NCBI GenBank assembly: GCA_964035575.1
Contig: OZ037875.1
Span: 1,302,001 to 1,366,000, forward strand
Source: Rhynchopus sp. YZ270_cl-10
Taxonomy: Eukaryota > Euglenozoa > Diplonemea > Diplonemida > Diplonemidae
Reading direction: 5' to 3'
DNA length: 64,000 nucleotides
The translations under genes were made by a program, and so were the position numbers. Under the pieces are notes generated by a model that saw only the letters and a list, made by a program, of their open reading frames with translations, did not search any database and was not told the origin of the DNA. The stretch's first letter is position 1. Each line of letters opens with the position of its first letter. Shown here in pieces: positions 23,608-33,367 of the stretch.

Positions 23608-24249
23608 GGGGAGATCCGGGTGCCCGCAACAACAATATTCACAAGCAATCACAAAAAAAAAATCCTCTTCACAAAAAATCACAAACAATCACAAACAAAA
23701 AATCTTATTCACACAAAATCACACAAAATCACAAAAAATAAATCCTATTCACAAAAAATCACAAACAATCACAAAAAATAAATCCTATTCGCAAAAAAAC
23801 ACAAACGATCACAAAAAATCACAAAAATCACAAAAAATCACAAAAAAAAAATCTTATTCACAAAAAATCACACAAAATCACAAAAAATCACATCCACTTT
23901 TTGTGATTTTTTGTGATTTTTTGTGATTGTTTGTGATTTTTTGTGAATAGGATTTTTTTTTTGTGATTGCTTGTGATTTTTTGTGAATAGGATTTATTTT
24001 TTTGTGATTTTGTGTGATTTTTTGTGAATAAGATTTTTTGTTTGTGATTTTTTGTGATTTTTTGTGAATAGGATTTTTTTTTTGTGATTGCTTGTGATTT
24101 TTTGTGATTTTTGTGATTTTTTGTGATTTGTTGTGAATAGAATTTTTTTTTGTGATTTTTTGTATTTATTTTGTGTGATTTTGTGTGATTTGTTGTGATT
24201 TTTTGTGATTTTTTGTGAATATTGTTGTTGCGGGCACCCGGATCTCCCC
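23608..24249. repeat. ~640-bp palindrome of TCACAAAAAATCACAAA words
   Basis: The left arm starts GGGGAGATCCGGGTGCCCGC and the right arm ends with its exact inverse. Both arms consist of TCACAAAAAATCACAAAC-type words (TTGTGATTTTTTGTGA on the right). The centre is near 23896. Related words occur at 22470-22560. It would form a very long hairpin. Confidence 0.85.
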
Positions 24250-25160
24250 ATTTGGACAAAAATTTGGGATTGAGTGTAAGTCTTTTTTGACCTACGACCC
24301 CGGCAATGCATTTTTTGGGACTCTGTGGACCCAAATGAGCAAAAATTTAAACAAAATGCTGCCCGTTGACACATTTAAACGCACATTTTGTTGAAAATTG
24401 TCATTTTACACTGGATTTGCCTTTGCCATTTTCAGTTTTTTTGCAGATTTTTTTCAAAAAAAAAATTGTAGAAAAAAGGCTCAAAAGTGCCTGAAACCCG
24501 GCGGAAAGTGATTTTTGGTGAGGTATATAGGGTAGTTTCATCTATTTTTGGGTTTTTTTGCCGAAAGGCGCCAAATTTTCCGAGCCAAATGAAGGAATAG
24601 CCGGTGCATAGGCTCCCCTACAACATTTTTATAAATGTTACGTACCGTGGCTTCGCCAGGAACCTTTCGGTGCCATGACCGCCGGTTCTTACTTACTATT
24701 AATGTACTGAGGTTACTGATCAGAAGGCTGACACCTACTACGACTTGTGGTTCACCCTCCCCACCCGCCCCTCGATTTTGTTCAGAGGGGAGAAAGCGCC
24801 TCACTTCGCCGCACTGGCAGGGAGTCGCGCGCGCGAAGCGCGCGCAGCGACCGCTTTTACGGGGCGAAAGCTCGGGACCCCAAATCACCCCCGTTTGGCC
24901 AAAAGGGGGATTGACGAGTGCCCTGCCCCTGCTGGAAAAATTGGAAAATCTGGAAATTTTTTGGGGGAAAAAAAAAAAAAAAGGCGCGAAAATGCTCAAA
25001 AAGCAGGTTTTTTTAGTTTTTTTTTTTTACGATCGGTCACCCCAAATTTTGGGGAAAAACCACCGATCGGGCGACAAGCATGTGCGTATGACAAAAAAAA
25101 TGTCGTCGATTTGTTCAGGTTTGCTCTTTGTGACACTGCTCAGTCTTCTTTGTCCTTTTT

Positions 25161-25200
25161 AAAGGTGACTAAATCATTGTGAGGCTTTTCATCTTTTTTT
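25161..25200 (+). repeat. CACGAG element, degenerate
   Basis: AAAGGTGACTAAATCATTGT, then GAGGCTTTTCATC and a T tract. The start and end of the consensus are kept; the CACGAG core is lost. Confidence 0.45.
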
Positions 25201-25299
25201 TCTTTCTTTTCCGTTCTGAGACTCTTTTCATAACCCCCAAACTCTATCCTACATCCAATCGGTGGCAACAACGGGCTATGGTACGGGCGTTTTGCACTA

Positions 25300-25414
25300 C
25301 CGTAAAAAGAATTATTCTGGGCCGGAACAAAACTGGGACACCCCAAAAAATCTCAAGTGTCCCAGTTTTGTTCCGCTCCAGAATATTTCTGTCCCAAAAT
25401 AGTCCCGTTTACGG
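25300..25414. mobile_element. 115-bp MITE with TA duplication
   Basis: CCGTAAAAAGAATTATTCTG and its inverse at the right end, with inner inverted GGAACAAAACTGGGACAC. TA flanks both ends (25298-25299, 25415-25416), as in Tc1/mariner-type insertions. Confidence 0.65.
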
Positions 25415-25416
25415 TA

Positions 25417-26770
25417 TCAACTTTACTATAAGACGAGGAGACACAGCCCACCTTCAAACCCAGCGTGTTCCAGCGCACATTTCATCTTTCAAGTTTTTGA
25501 AAGTTTTTTATCCACCCAAGCAATGTGCTCAGAACCCTCTTCAATGCAAAAGTCCACACATTTGCAAAATCTGGAGTTCCGAGCACAGCCACCGATTCCC
25601 CCCTTTTTCCCTTCTTATTTTTTTCCTTTTAAATGTGCACGTGCACATTTCAATGCTCCCTTGTCTTCAAGAAATACCTCTCTCTTCATGATATTGTTTT
25701 ATCTTTTTTGTGATTTTTTTTTTTAAACCCCCCCTAGTCGCTTACTTTACAAGGTTGCGCTCTGTATTCCACGTTTTGTGGACTGACGAGCGGTAGCGGG
25801 AAACAGACAAAAACAAAAAAATGCATCAATTCCTGTGAACTACACTTCCTTTTTTGCTGACAGCGAAGTGCACTACTCCCACATTCTTGTTTCTTTTTTC
25901 TCTTTTTTCTCTTTCCCCTTTTTGGTTTTTTAGTTTACTCACTCAAAAAAAAAAAACACTCCACCCCTGTCTTTTCAAGGTGACAAACTGAATACCAATC
26001 TTCCCTTTATCATCCCCTGCGACGTGCATCACAAGTTGTTATCTTCAGGTGGCCTATGTGTGTGTTTAGGCCCATCTGCGCAACTTTTCTCCACAACATG
26101 AACGGGGGGGGGACAAAGCGAAAAAATAACGACAAACAAAAGGCTTCACTTACGTTTTACGTCTTCCTCTGCTTTTCGGTCTCTTCCTCTTTTATTTTTG
26201 TAGTTAACACATAGTTCGCGGTCCTTGTCATTGTGCCTTTTGAGCAACAAGCAAAGAGAATACGAGTCTCTCACGCATTTTTCTGTCACCACACCAGCAC
26301 GACGGCCAAGCGAGCTATTCGCTCTCCTCTGCACACCATGCCAAATCACTCAGTCCTCTTCCTCTAGCCGCAGCCATACCCCTTTACTCATATAATGTGC
26401 TTTACATCGTTCACAACAGCGAGGTTTCCCTGCAGAGGAGACCTTCAATCCCATCATTACAAGAAACTTTCTTAAGACCTTAAGATTTTTTTGATAAAAC
26501 AACTTGTTGTCAATTCTAAAAAGATTGGAGGCAGCGCTGCAGGGCAAACAAAACGGATTGAAAAAAACAGAAGCTTGCTTGTTTTCTTTGAGTACTCAAT
26601 TAACCACAACAACCGTACTTCAGTTTAACACATTTTTTCACCTTTTTGTTTTCCCGGCTTTGAGCGCACAAACAAAAGACCCGATCTTTTTTTTCACGCT
26701 AAATATACTTCAGGGCCATCTCACGCACCTTCCCTCTCTCTTTCCCCTTACCCCCTGACCCACCATCTTC
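25417..26770. other. gene-free T-rich spacer
   Basis: No supported coding frame on either strand. Pyrimidine-rich text builds up towards the acceptor of the next gene at 26771. Confidence 0.5.
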
Positions 26771-26772
26771 AG
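26771..26772 (+). promoter_or_regulatory. strong candidate trans-splice acceptor AG
   Basis: About 50 nt of C/T-rich sequence (26722-26770) end in TCTTCAG, 10 nt upstream of the ATG at 26783. It is the cleanest acceptor in the window. Confidence 0.5.
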
Positions 26773-26782
26773 AAAGGGGTAA

Positions 26783-27211
26783 ATGTCTACATCGTCTAAA
26801 CTGCGTCATGTAGGGAAGTGGCGACTGTATCTGAGGCACGACGCTGAGGCGGAGGTGTCCACTGTGGCCTCGCTGCGTGCAATTGCACGGGAGGTAGGGA
26901 AGCACTGCATCGCTGCCGCACAGAGCCGACACACGTTTGAACTCATTGTCGACATTGTTGCGGGGGCTGGGCTGGTCGAGACAGGGCGTGCCCACTCGCT
27001 TGCACAGTCGATATACAAATACACTGAACAGTGTTGCAACGCTGTCAGCTTCGTCTTTGTCGGGATCACACAGCCACCCAACATGCTGCTGGGCAGAGAC
27101 ATTTGGTTTCCACCAAACTACACTGCCTCAGACGTCAAGGAGCACACAGACCCGAGAGTGCATATGATTGTGTACCCACCCACAGGCAGGAGGTTTCGTG
27201 CTGTTCAGTAG
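26783..27211 (+). CDS. unrecognised 142-residue protein
   Basis: Single-exon frame with coding-like third-position GC bias, starting 10 nt after a strong acceptor. The protein is mixed alpha/beta: a helix around ASLRAIAREVGKHCIAAAQS, a GLVETGRAHSLAQSIYKY helix, the strand VSFVFVGI, then a Pro-rich end with DPRVHMIVYPPTGRR. There is no signal peptide or TM segment. I do not recognise the family and give no function. The TMEM107-like gene follows 680 bp downstream on the same strand. Confidence 0.6.
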   Translation: MSTSSKLRHVGKWRLYLRHDAEAEVSTVASLRAIAREVGKHCIAAAQSRHTFELIVDIVAGAGLVETGRAHSLAQSIYKYTEQCCNAVSFVFVGITQPPNMLLGRDIWFPPNYTASDVKEHTDPRVHMIVYPPTGRRFRAVQ

Positions 27212-27888
27212 CGTTGTTGTGTGGTGCCTTTCTATATTGTGTGCGTTTTGTGTTGTTTTAGGGGGGTTCAAAAAGGTGTGTAGGTGGAAGAATGTTCGTG
27301 TGCTCTGGCCGTGCTTCTGTAGATCTTTGAGCAGAAACAAATTTATTTGCCCTTATTTTGAGCATTAAAAAAAGCAACAATCGTTGTCCCTGGGATGACC
27401 ATCCTTGGTATTTATCGAGGTTAACATCTCCCTGTTTGCTCCCTGTTTTCTTGCTTTGTTGGTTTGCTTCTTTTTCTTTCCAGAACGTTCTTGTGTTTTC
27501 TCTTTCTCCAATACTCTTTACAAAACTTCTGTCTGCAATCCCCGCTTCACCCACAACTTTCTTTCATTAATTGCAAAACGGTTTTTCAACCAAAAAGTAT
27601 ATGGCCTTCGCCTAGTTTGAACATCTTTCATTTCACAAAGAATTCACTTCTTTCTCCCCGCTACCTTTTTTGAGCGCACAAATGGCCCACAGGAGGGGGT
27701 GCGCCCATGCACCCCCCTCCACGTTGCTGCATAGCAGCCGTTGCATCTATTCGCACTCCGCTTTTATCTTAGTCAAGATGACACAGTCTTTCATCATTTC
27801 ATTAAGGCAAATAGAATAGGGCGAAATATACGAAATTCAGGCGCAACACACGGTACAAACTTCAGGACATTACACAAAACCCTAAAAT
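27212..27888. other. intergenic spacer
   Basis: T-rich 3' flank with no coding frame. The last ~100 nt before the next ATG contain AG candidates (for example ATTCAG near 27841) but no strong pyrimidine tract. Confidence 0.45.
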
Positions 27889-28329
27889 ATGGCCTCCGGT
27901 CTGGGGATACGGGTACGGGTGTTGATCGTGCCTTTGAAGTTCACTTGCATGATGGCGAACTTTGTTGCGTTGTTGATGTGTTGGGACACTGTGGAGGACA
28001 ATGTGCTGGCGTCGCTGCGGCCGGGGTACCGCACGAGCATCTACGATGACACATCACGGAGCGCAAAGGTGGCCGTTGGCCTGGGGCTGCTCTTTGTCCT
28101 CTTCTGCCTGATCGCGCTCATGGTCGGCTACAGCACCCTGCATCACAGCGCTGCCATCCTGCAGGTCCCCCTCCACTGTGCAGCTGCCTACCTCTACTTC
28201 ACGATACACTACAGCAAGCTCCACTACATGTATCTCTGGTACGTCTTCTTCTTCCTCTGCCTCCCCGCAGCGGTGCTCGAAATAGGGCTGATCTTGGTGA
28301 TGCGGAACGCAAAGAAGATTAGCTGGTAG
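27889..28329 (+). CDS. TMEM107: TMEM107-like ciliary transition-zone membrane protein
   Basis: 146 residues with four hydrophobic segments, the length and layout of TMEM107 (about 140 residues). Shared features are an N-terminal LIVPLKFTCMMANFVAL helix, a middle helix before a His-Cys pair (HCAAAYLYFTIHYSKLHYMY against HCSAS...FIFERW in animal TMEM107), then W-Y-V/I-F with LPA..E near the end and a lysine-rich C-terminus. TMEM107 belongs to the MKS module at the ciliary transition zone and helps gate ciliary membrane content. Its presence implies a cilium or flagellum. The match is from remembered family sequence, not a search. Confidence 0.7.
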   Translation: MASGLGIRVRVLIVPLKFTCMMANFVALLMCWDTVEDNVLASLRPGYRTSIYDDTSRSAKVAVGLGLLFVLFCLIALMVGYSTLHHSAAILQVPLHCAAAYLYFTIHYSKLHYMYLWYVFFFLCLPAAVLEIGLILVMRNAKKISW

Positions 28330-28859
28330 GGGAAATGGCTGAACATAGAAAGGGGAGGGGAGGTCATGGCGGTATTGTGATAATTGCCCACAGTACAGCT
28401 GTATTGTGATGTGTATTGTGTATTGTGATGGGAAATTTTTACAATACAGCCACTAGGGAGGGAGGAGGGGTTTTCTCAGGGTTTTGTGGGGGTGGCGTAG
28501 ATTATTTAGAAATTAGAGGAGAGTGATTTATGAGGATTGTGGGGTGAGTTCCCCTAAAAAAAAAGGAGGGAGGGAAATATTGTTGTTATCTCCTCCCGTT
28601 TCACTTTGTTGGTGGAAGGGATTTTTTTGTCAGGGTTTCCGCTGGGCTCACTTCGAGAAAAAAAAAAAAAAAGCCCACTTTTGAGAAGGAAAAAGGAGGG
28701 AAAAGGGGATGCGACTTCTAAATTCCGAGAGGAAGATTGCTACCCTTCCCATGACGTAGGGCAAAAGGGAAAACAATTTTGGGTTTGCCGTTGTAGGGGG
28801 GGGAACTATCATTTCATAGATTCTTGCAACGCAGGGTGAATAGAAAATAGAACACAACA
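28330..28859. other. intergenic spacer
   Basis: G- and A-rich, with short GTATTGTGAT repeats near 28375-28430 and an A17 run near 28660. No gene or recognised repeat. Confidence 0.5.
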
Positions 28860-30059
28860 ATGGCCAGTGAATCGCATTCACCAGTGAGCAAGGCGGGCAC
28901 TGAATGGGAGCTGTCTGAGAAGAACCTCCGGTTTGAGAAGGGCGTGTTTGTGACCAATGACGGCAAGCTGGAGTCGCCTGCGGCGTCGCAGAACAAATGG
29001 CTGGGGAAGCGGAGCAGCACGCCGACGGATGCAGAGGTGTGTGTGTGTGTGTGTGTTTTGATAACTATTAGAGGTAATTCTTGCGCAGCATATGCTCCAT
29101 GTGTCCTGCGTCTTCTCCTTCTTTTTCTTTTTCTTCTTTTCGATACTCTATTAGTGTAGACACCCCGAGGGTGCGCTCCACTATTTTTTCCCTCCCCCCT
29201 TCCGCACACTTTGTAGCCTTTATTGTTCCCGGTTTTGTTCATGCACACCACTACACCACCACTACGTCCTCAAACACCCACAGGATTGCGCAGTATGCTT
29301 AGAGACCAAAGCCGACAACGATAACATCACGACGATCCTGCCCTGCAAGCACACCTTCCACTCTCAGTGCTGTGATGACGTATGCAACACAAAAAAAACA
29401 CCATCTTTCTCTCTCACCACATCGGACATCCTGAATTTCAAACTCCGGCTGGGAAAATGACACCAACCCTAACAAACTGTGGAAACCCACGCAGCGATAA
29501 CTAATGCGATCGATGTGACTAAACACGAGAGGGATTTTTTGTATTTCAAGTCACGCTTTCTTTTCAAACGATATGCTGCTCATCCTAACACCACCACAGT
29601 ACTTCAAGAACTGCTTCGTAAAGGAATGCCCCATCTGCAGAGGCACCATCGAGGGTGTCCAGAAGGGCGATAACAAGGTGCTGGTCACCGCCGACAAGCT
29701 GCGGGCAGAATTTAAACAGAGCTGCTACAGTGTGCGGTTCAAGAAGGTGTCACACCTGGTTCTTGTCGACCCCTTCGAACCCCCGATTGAGGTACGTTTT
29801 TTTCTCTTTCCCTCTTTCCCAGCATGCCACCCAGCCCTGTTTTTTATAGAGTTCATACCCCAACTGCGAAATGGAGCTAGAACTGCATGGGGTCCAACCC
29901 CACCATTGTACCAAATATACACTATTCACGAGAGGGCTTTGTATTTTCTTTTAGCACACAACGGTGGACAGTGGTGTTTGTGGTATTGACCCGATGGTCT
30001 TGAGAGTCCAGGTGGACAGTAGCGTGGGGATGTTGACCCGGCGGTCCTGCGTTGTATAG
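28860..30059 (+). CDS. RING-H2 finger protein (four exons)
   Basis: Model: exons 28860-29036, 29284-29379, 29600-29791 and 29955-30059, all phase 0, giving 189 residues and ending TAG. The RING is spread over exons 2 and 3: DCAVCLET supplies the first Cys pair, PCKHTFHSQC the Cys-x-His-x2-His-x2-Cys core and ECPICRG the last pair. This zinc-binding pattern is typical of E3 ubiquitin ligases, which recruit an E2. Exon 1 is an acidic/polar leader. Downstream of the RING is a basic, beta-rich segment with DPFEPPIE. Donors are GTGTGT, GTATGC and GTACGT. Introns 2 and 3 each contain a CACGAG element, and in intron 3 it abuts the acceptor. The last exon is the least certain part. Confidence 0.62.
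29150..29190 (+). repeat. AGTGTAGACACCC motif, inside RING intron 1
   Basis: TTAGTGTAGACACCCCGAGG, then GTGCGCTCCACTATT. The same word is at 17737 and its inverse is at 54405 and 19936. Confidence 0.6.
29513..29562 (+). repeat. CACGAG element inside RING intron 2
   Basis: ATGTGACTAAACACGAGAGG, then a T run and GTATTTCAAGTCACGCTTTC. TGACT pairs with AGTCA. Confidence 0.7.
29921..29954 (+). repeat. CACGAG element ending at the intron 3 acceptor of the RING gene
   Basis: ATTCACGAGAGGGCTTTGTA, then TTTTCTTTTAG, which is the splice acceptor itself. The element supplies the pyrimidine tract. Confidence 0.65.
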
Positions 30060-30487
30060 GTACGGGTGGTGGGGCTTGGGAGGGAGTTTGGAAAGCGGAG
30101 GGGAAAGCTGTCGTGCAGTCACTGATCATTCGATTCCTTGTTGCCCTGTTCGTTCGATCGCTTGTTGCCGCCCTGTTGAAGGGTTCCTTGTCCTTTTGAT
30201 CTTCTTGGAGGTCTCGCGTGCGACATTCTGGATACCTTGGACCGCCGTGAGCGGTCAGAGCGTTGACTTGGGGCGGTGGGAGGGGGCTGTACGCTCAGTA
30301 CTTCTCCTCGAAAATGCCGATGACACCTTCGAGGCCCTGGTTGTCAGTGAAGTTTAGCGACACCTGGTGCGTGCTTCCTCATACTGGAGAATACGGGAGA
30401 ATGTGCTCGACCAATTTTAACACACAATTATCGACTCTTCACAAAGACCCTATTACAAATGCACCCACCCTATACTTATCTTCACAG

Positions 30488-30958
30488 ATCAACTCTTTCT
30501 TCACAAACTCCGAGGAAATCCGGAGTGAAGCGCTTGAGGAGGTTACGACACGGGATGGGACGAAGGGCTATGCGTTTTACATCCCGAATCTTATTATTGA
30601 GTTGGTGGACAGCACGGGAGAGCCGCAGGTCACGCATAGCGAAGCGATATCGATCAGCACGCTGCACTCTGAGCAGTACGGGGACGTGAGCATCTCGCCC
30701 GACACAGCGCTGATGCACAACGGTATTGCTATCCTTCGCAACGTCGAGGTCAAATGCGAGAACCCTGGTGTCGTGGCCATGAAGTTTGTCGTGCAGGCAC
30801 CCGGCCTCCTCGTCCACCACACAGCAGTCTACGGCGCGATTAACTTTCACATTGCCGAGCCCTGGTGGTGGGGTAAGTCCTGTCTCCGCCTTGCCATCTT
30901 CATCATTGCTGTTCTAGTCACCATATCACTCATTGCGGTCCTCTCGGGGGTGGCATGA
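30488..30958 (+). CDS. 3' part of a membrane protein, 5' structure unresolved
   Basis: The frame from 30488 (after TTATCTTCACAG) reads INSFFTNSEEIRSEALEEV, then a beta-rich region ending in a hydrophobic helix (LRLAIFIIAVLVTISLIAV) and a short tail, so it is probably a C-terminally anchored or type I membrane protein of about 156 residues here. Upstream text at 30275-30370 has coding bias in the same frame (YAQYFSSKMPM) with a possible donor near 30371, and an ATG at 30314. It could be a separate gene or the continuation of the RING locus through splicing I could not resolve. No family recognised. Confidence 0.45.
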   Translation: MNSFFTNSEEIRSEALEEVTTRDGTKGYAFYIPNLIIELVDSTGEPQVTHSEAISISTLHSEQYGDVSISPDTALMHNGIAILRNVEVKCENPGVVAMKFVVQAPGLLVHHTAVYGAINFHIAEPWWWGKSCLRLAIFIIAVLVTISLIAVLSGVA

Positions 30959-31794
30959 AGACCTCAGATGTTTTATCACAAAACGTTTTTGTGGTGAAGT
31001 AGGGGTCATCTTATGAAACTTTTTTATTTGTGACAGAAGTATAGTTTTTTTTTTTTGTGTTCTCAGGCAAGTAGGATTACTTCATCTCTTTTAGAATTTC
31101 ATTTTAGTTTTAATTTTGCTGGACAAAATGGCAAAGGAAGAAAGGGTAAAAATACGTTGGAAAGAGGAAAAGGCACACACCCTCCCATCTGACTTCCTAA
31201 AAGGGCTAGCCTTAGGGGGTGCATGAGGTGTCGTGCGTTCTATTTTTTCTGTTCTTTTCAAAAGCAATTATAGTTGATTCTATCCTAGTGGAAAAAAAAA
31301 AACCTGGTTACCTGTGTCTTGCGTTTGTACTTCTTACTTCACTTTTTGTTCAGAGGTTGTTGTTTCTGTCTCAGGGTTTCCCTTCGTCATATTATATTAA
31401 AAAAAATGGCGGGGGAAAAAAACTGCAATGTGGAAACCCTGATTATGTCGAAAGGCAACGGTGTTCTCACCCTTGTGTTTTGCTGCCTTTTTTTCTTTTC
31501 AGAGGTACACTGTCACAGAGAGGGCTTTGTATTTCAAGCCAATTTTTTTCTTTTTTTGTGTTTCTCTTCTTTTTCACGTTTCGCGGTTTATTGCACTATG
31601 GGGTTTGGGGAGGAATCCAACTGGTTAATTAAACCACAGCATGTCGCTTCATCACAGCGGTGGCGAGTGGCATGTGACTTCTGCCCAGTGGTGGCGAGTC
31701 GTTTTTTGTTTTATTTTTGAACATGATCTTCTGGTCAGGGCTATCGGTAAGAGATATGAGATATGATGCCCCCCTAAAACCCCTTCTTCTTAGT
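30959..31794. other. gene-free spacer
   Basis: T-rich and without a coding frame. A weak GGGGTCATCTTATGAAAC match to the tail of the CACGAG element lies at 31003. Confidence 0.5.
31501..31552 (+). repeat. CACGAG element
   Basis: Preceded by TTTTCAGAG: GTACACTGTCACAGAGAGGG, then CTTTGTATTTCAAGCC. Same GTACACTGTCAC opening as the copy at 56725. Confidence 0.65.
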
Positions 31795-31796
31795 TA

Positions 31797-31900
31797 CAGT
31801 TGGGCAAGTAATATTGGCGACCAAAAAAAAGTCGTCAATTGCAAGAAAACCCCCAAAATCCGCCAATATTTTTTGGTCGCCAAGTTTCTTGTCCCAACTG
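31797..31900. mobile_element. Tc1/mariner-like MITE, copy 1
   Basis: CAGTTGGGCAAG ... CTTGTCCCAACTG, 104 bp, TA on both sides. The interior GGCGACCAAAAA and CCGCCAATATT words are inverted relative to copies 2 and 3. Confidence 0.85.
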
Positions 31901-32082
31901 TAAGAGCGTCTTAGAGTTCTTACCGATAGCCCTGTCTCCTCTAGCTTGCGTGCTTTGGTCACGCATTTTTGCAAAAAAAAAAATATTATTTCTTGCTGGC
32001 CCAACCCTGGGGGTTTTCTGTCTCTTCAAATATATCTTGACTAGCATGAGAAGCTTGCGACTCTCTACACCCCTTCCCATTA

Positions 32083-32190
32083 AAGGTGACTAAGCACGAG
32101 AGGCCTACTGATGAATAAACCAAAGAATAATCTAATCAGACTAAGCACGAGAGGCTTAGGGTCATCTTATAAACCTTTATTCTTTTCCCC
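32083..32190 (+). repeat. two CACGAG elements in tandem
   Basis: Copy A at 32083 (AAAGGTGACTAAGCACGAGA) is cut short. Copy B at 32137 is close to consensus: GACTAAGCACGAGAGGCTTA, GGGTCATCTTATAAACC, then a T-rich tract. Confidence 0.8.
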
Positions 32191-32462
32191 TTCTTTTGCC
32201 ATCTCTTGCATCCTTCTGTGTTGACTCACTGAGCTGCGTACACCCCCCCTTCCCTCTCTCTTCGTGAGTCAGTGTCTTGCCTCTAGAGGCGTTTTGCACT
32301 GACAGCTTCACCCCCTTCTTCCGCTCCGTTCCCATCTGCTGACTCCCCTCTTTTTGTTTACGTGGCTTGTGAGGAGTGCATACTACCTTGCAAAGCTATC
32401 TGTCGCGTGTGTGTGCTGACGAGATGGGCCTCTCACCATCACATTCGCTTTTCCTTTGCAAA

Positions 32463-32515
32463 AGGTGACTTAGCACAACGAGGCTTAGGGTCATCTCATA
32501 AACTTTTCCTTTTTG
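32463..32515 (+). repeat. CACGAG element
   Basis: AAAGGTGACTTAGCACAACG, then AGGCTTAGGGTCATCTCATA and AACTTTTCC. The core loop is one base longer (ACAACGAG). A GTCAGTGTCTTGCCTC...GAGGCGTTTTGCACTG motif lies upstream at 32269. Confidence 0.75.
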
Positions 32516-32680
32516 CTTTACATTTCCGAATTGATCAAAAATGTGTCGTTTCTTCTCAAGTCCCCTTTTCTCAGCAAGATACCCGTTCCCCCACCATCGA
32601 TAACGATTGGGGGGAAACGGTCCAAAACTCGATTAAAAAAAATGGGAAAGTACAACCGAGGCAACTCACTACTCCAACAA

Positions 32681-33359
32681 CAGGGGATTATATAGTGGGG
32701 TAAAACTCGGTCAGCCTGACCGAGTTTACAGCAAGCCTTAACTAAAACTCGGTCAGGCCAAATAAAAAAAAAAAAATGATAAATCTTGGGGGAAAAAATC
32801 GGTTTTCTTTGGTACCTCACACGAGCCTCTGAGAGTGACCAGAAATGGCCTCATGAACAAAGTGACCCCGTCACAGCCAGAACGCGACTCGATTGGCCAA
32901 ACGCCGAAGGAAAACGAAGCATGCAGCACGACGAAAATAAAAAAGTAGCGTACCGTGCGCCTGCGGCGCAAGCTTGCAGCCACCCTTCTGCGCATTTTTT
33001 TGAAATATTGCGTACCGTGGCTTCGCTAGAAACTTTTGTTTCAGCAAAATATGGAAGTAAAATTTACGGAAACTGACGATAATTACCAACGACAGTGACA
33101 TTTATGTCAACATTTTTTAGAAATGTTGCGTACCGTGGCTTCGCTTGGGTGCCATGACCGCCGTTTGTTTTGTGAATGTACTGAGGTTACTGATAATTCG
33201 TGTACCACGTGTGCCTGGCACAAATATAAATGAGTGCCGATGAGTGCCGAACTCCGAGGAATTCTCACATTCCGCCGGAGGCCCCCAACTTGAGCTAAGG
33301 TGGGGACCGAGTTTTGACCGAGTTTCAGCGAAAACCCCCGAAACCTATATAATGCCCTG
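32681..33359. mobile_element. hAT-type non-autonomous element (679 bp)
   Basis: CAGGGGATTATATAG at the left, inverse of CAGGGCATTATATAG at the right, and exact 8-bp duplications TCCAACAA (32673-32680, 33360-33367). ACTCGGTCAGG words form subterminal repeats on both sides. The interior (32940-33260) is the uninterrupted relative of the repeat split at 21246-25110. Confidence 0.85.
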
Positions 33360-33367
33360 TCCAACAA

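Larger units (their letters stand above)
21466..24620. mobile_element. hAT-like insertion (3.15 kb) with satellite-rich interior
   Basis: Ends TAGGGGAGCCTATACCGG and the inverse CCGGTGCATAGGCTCCCCTA, flanked by CAACATT(T) on both sides (21459-21465, 24621-24627). The relative at 33090-33125 shows the uninterrupted site (GTCAACATTTTTT), so both borders are supported. The interior is a 406-bp tandem repeat, two microsatellites and a 640-bp palindrome. No transposase was seen. Confidence 0.75.
21246..25110. mobile_element. GCGTACCGTGG-type repeat, split by a hAT-like insertion
   Basis: Left part 21250-21465 and right part 24621-24725 match, in order, an uninterrupted relative at 32940-33210: GTAGCGTACCGTGCGCC, GCGTACCGTGGCTTCGC twice, TTACCAACGACAGTG, TGCCATGACCGCCG and TGTACTGAGGTTACTGAT. 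The outer limits are uncertain. CGTATGCATGCTT near 21080 and AAGCATGTGCGTATG near 25075 may be remnants of its inverted ends. Confidence 0.5.
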
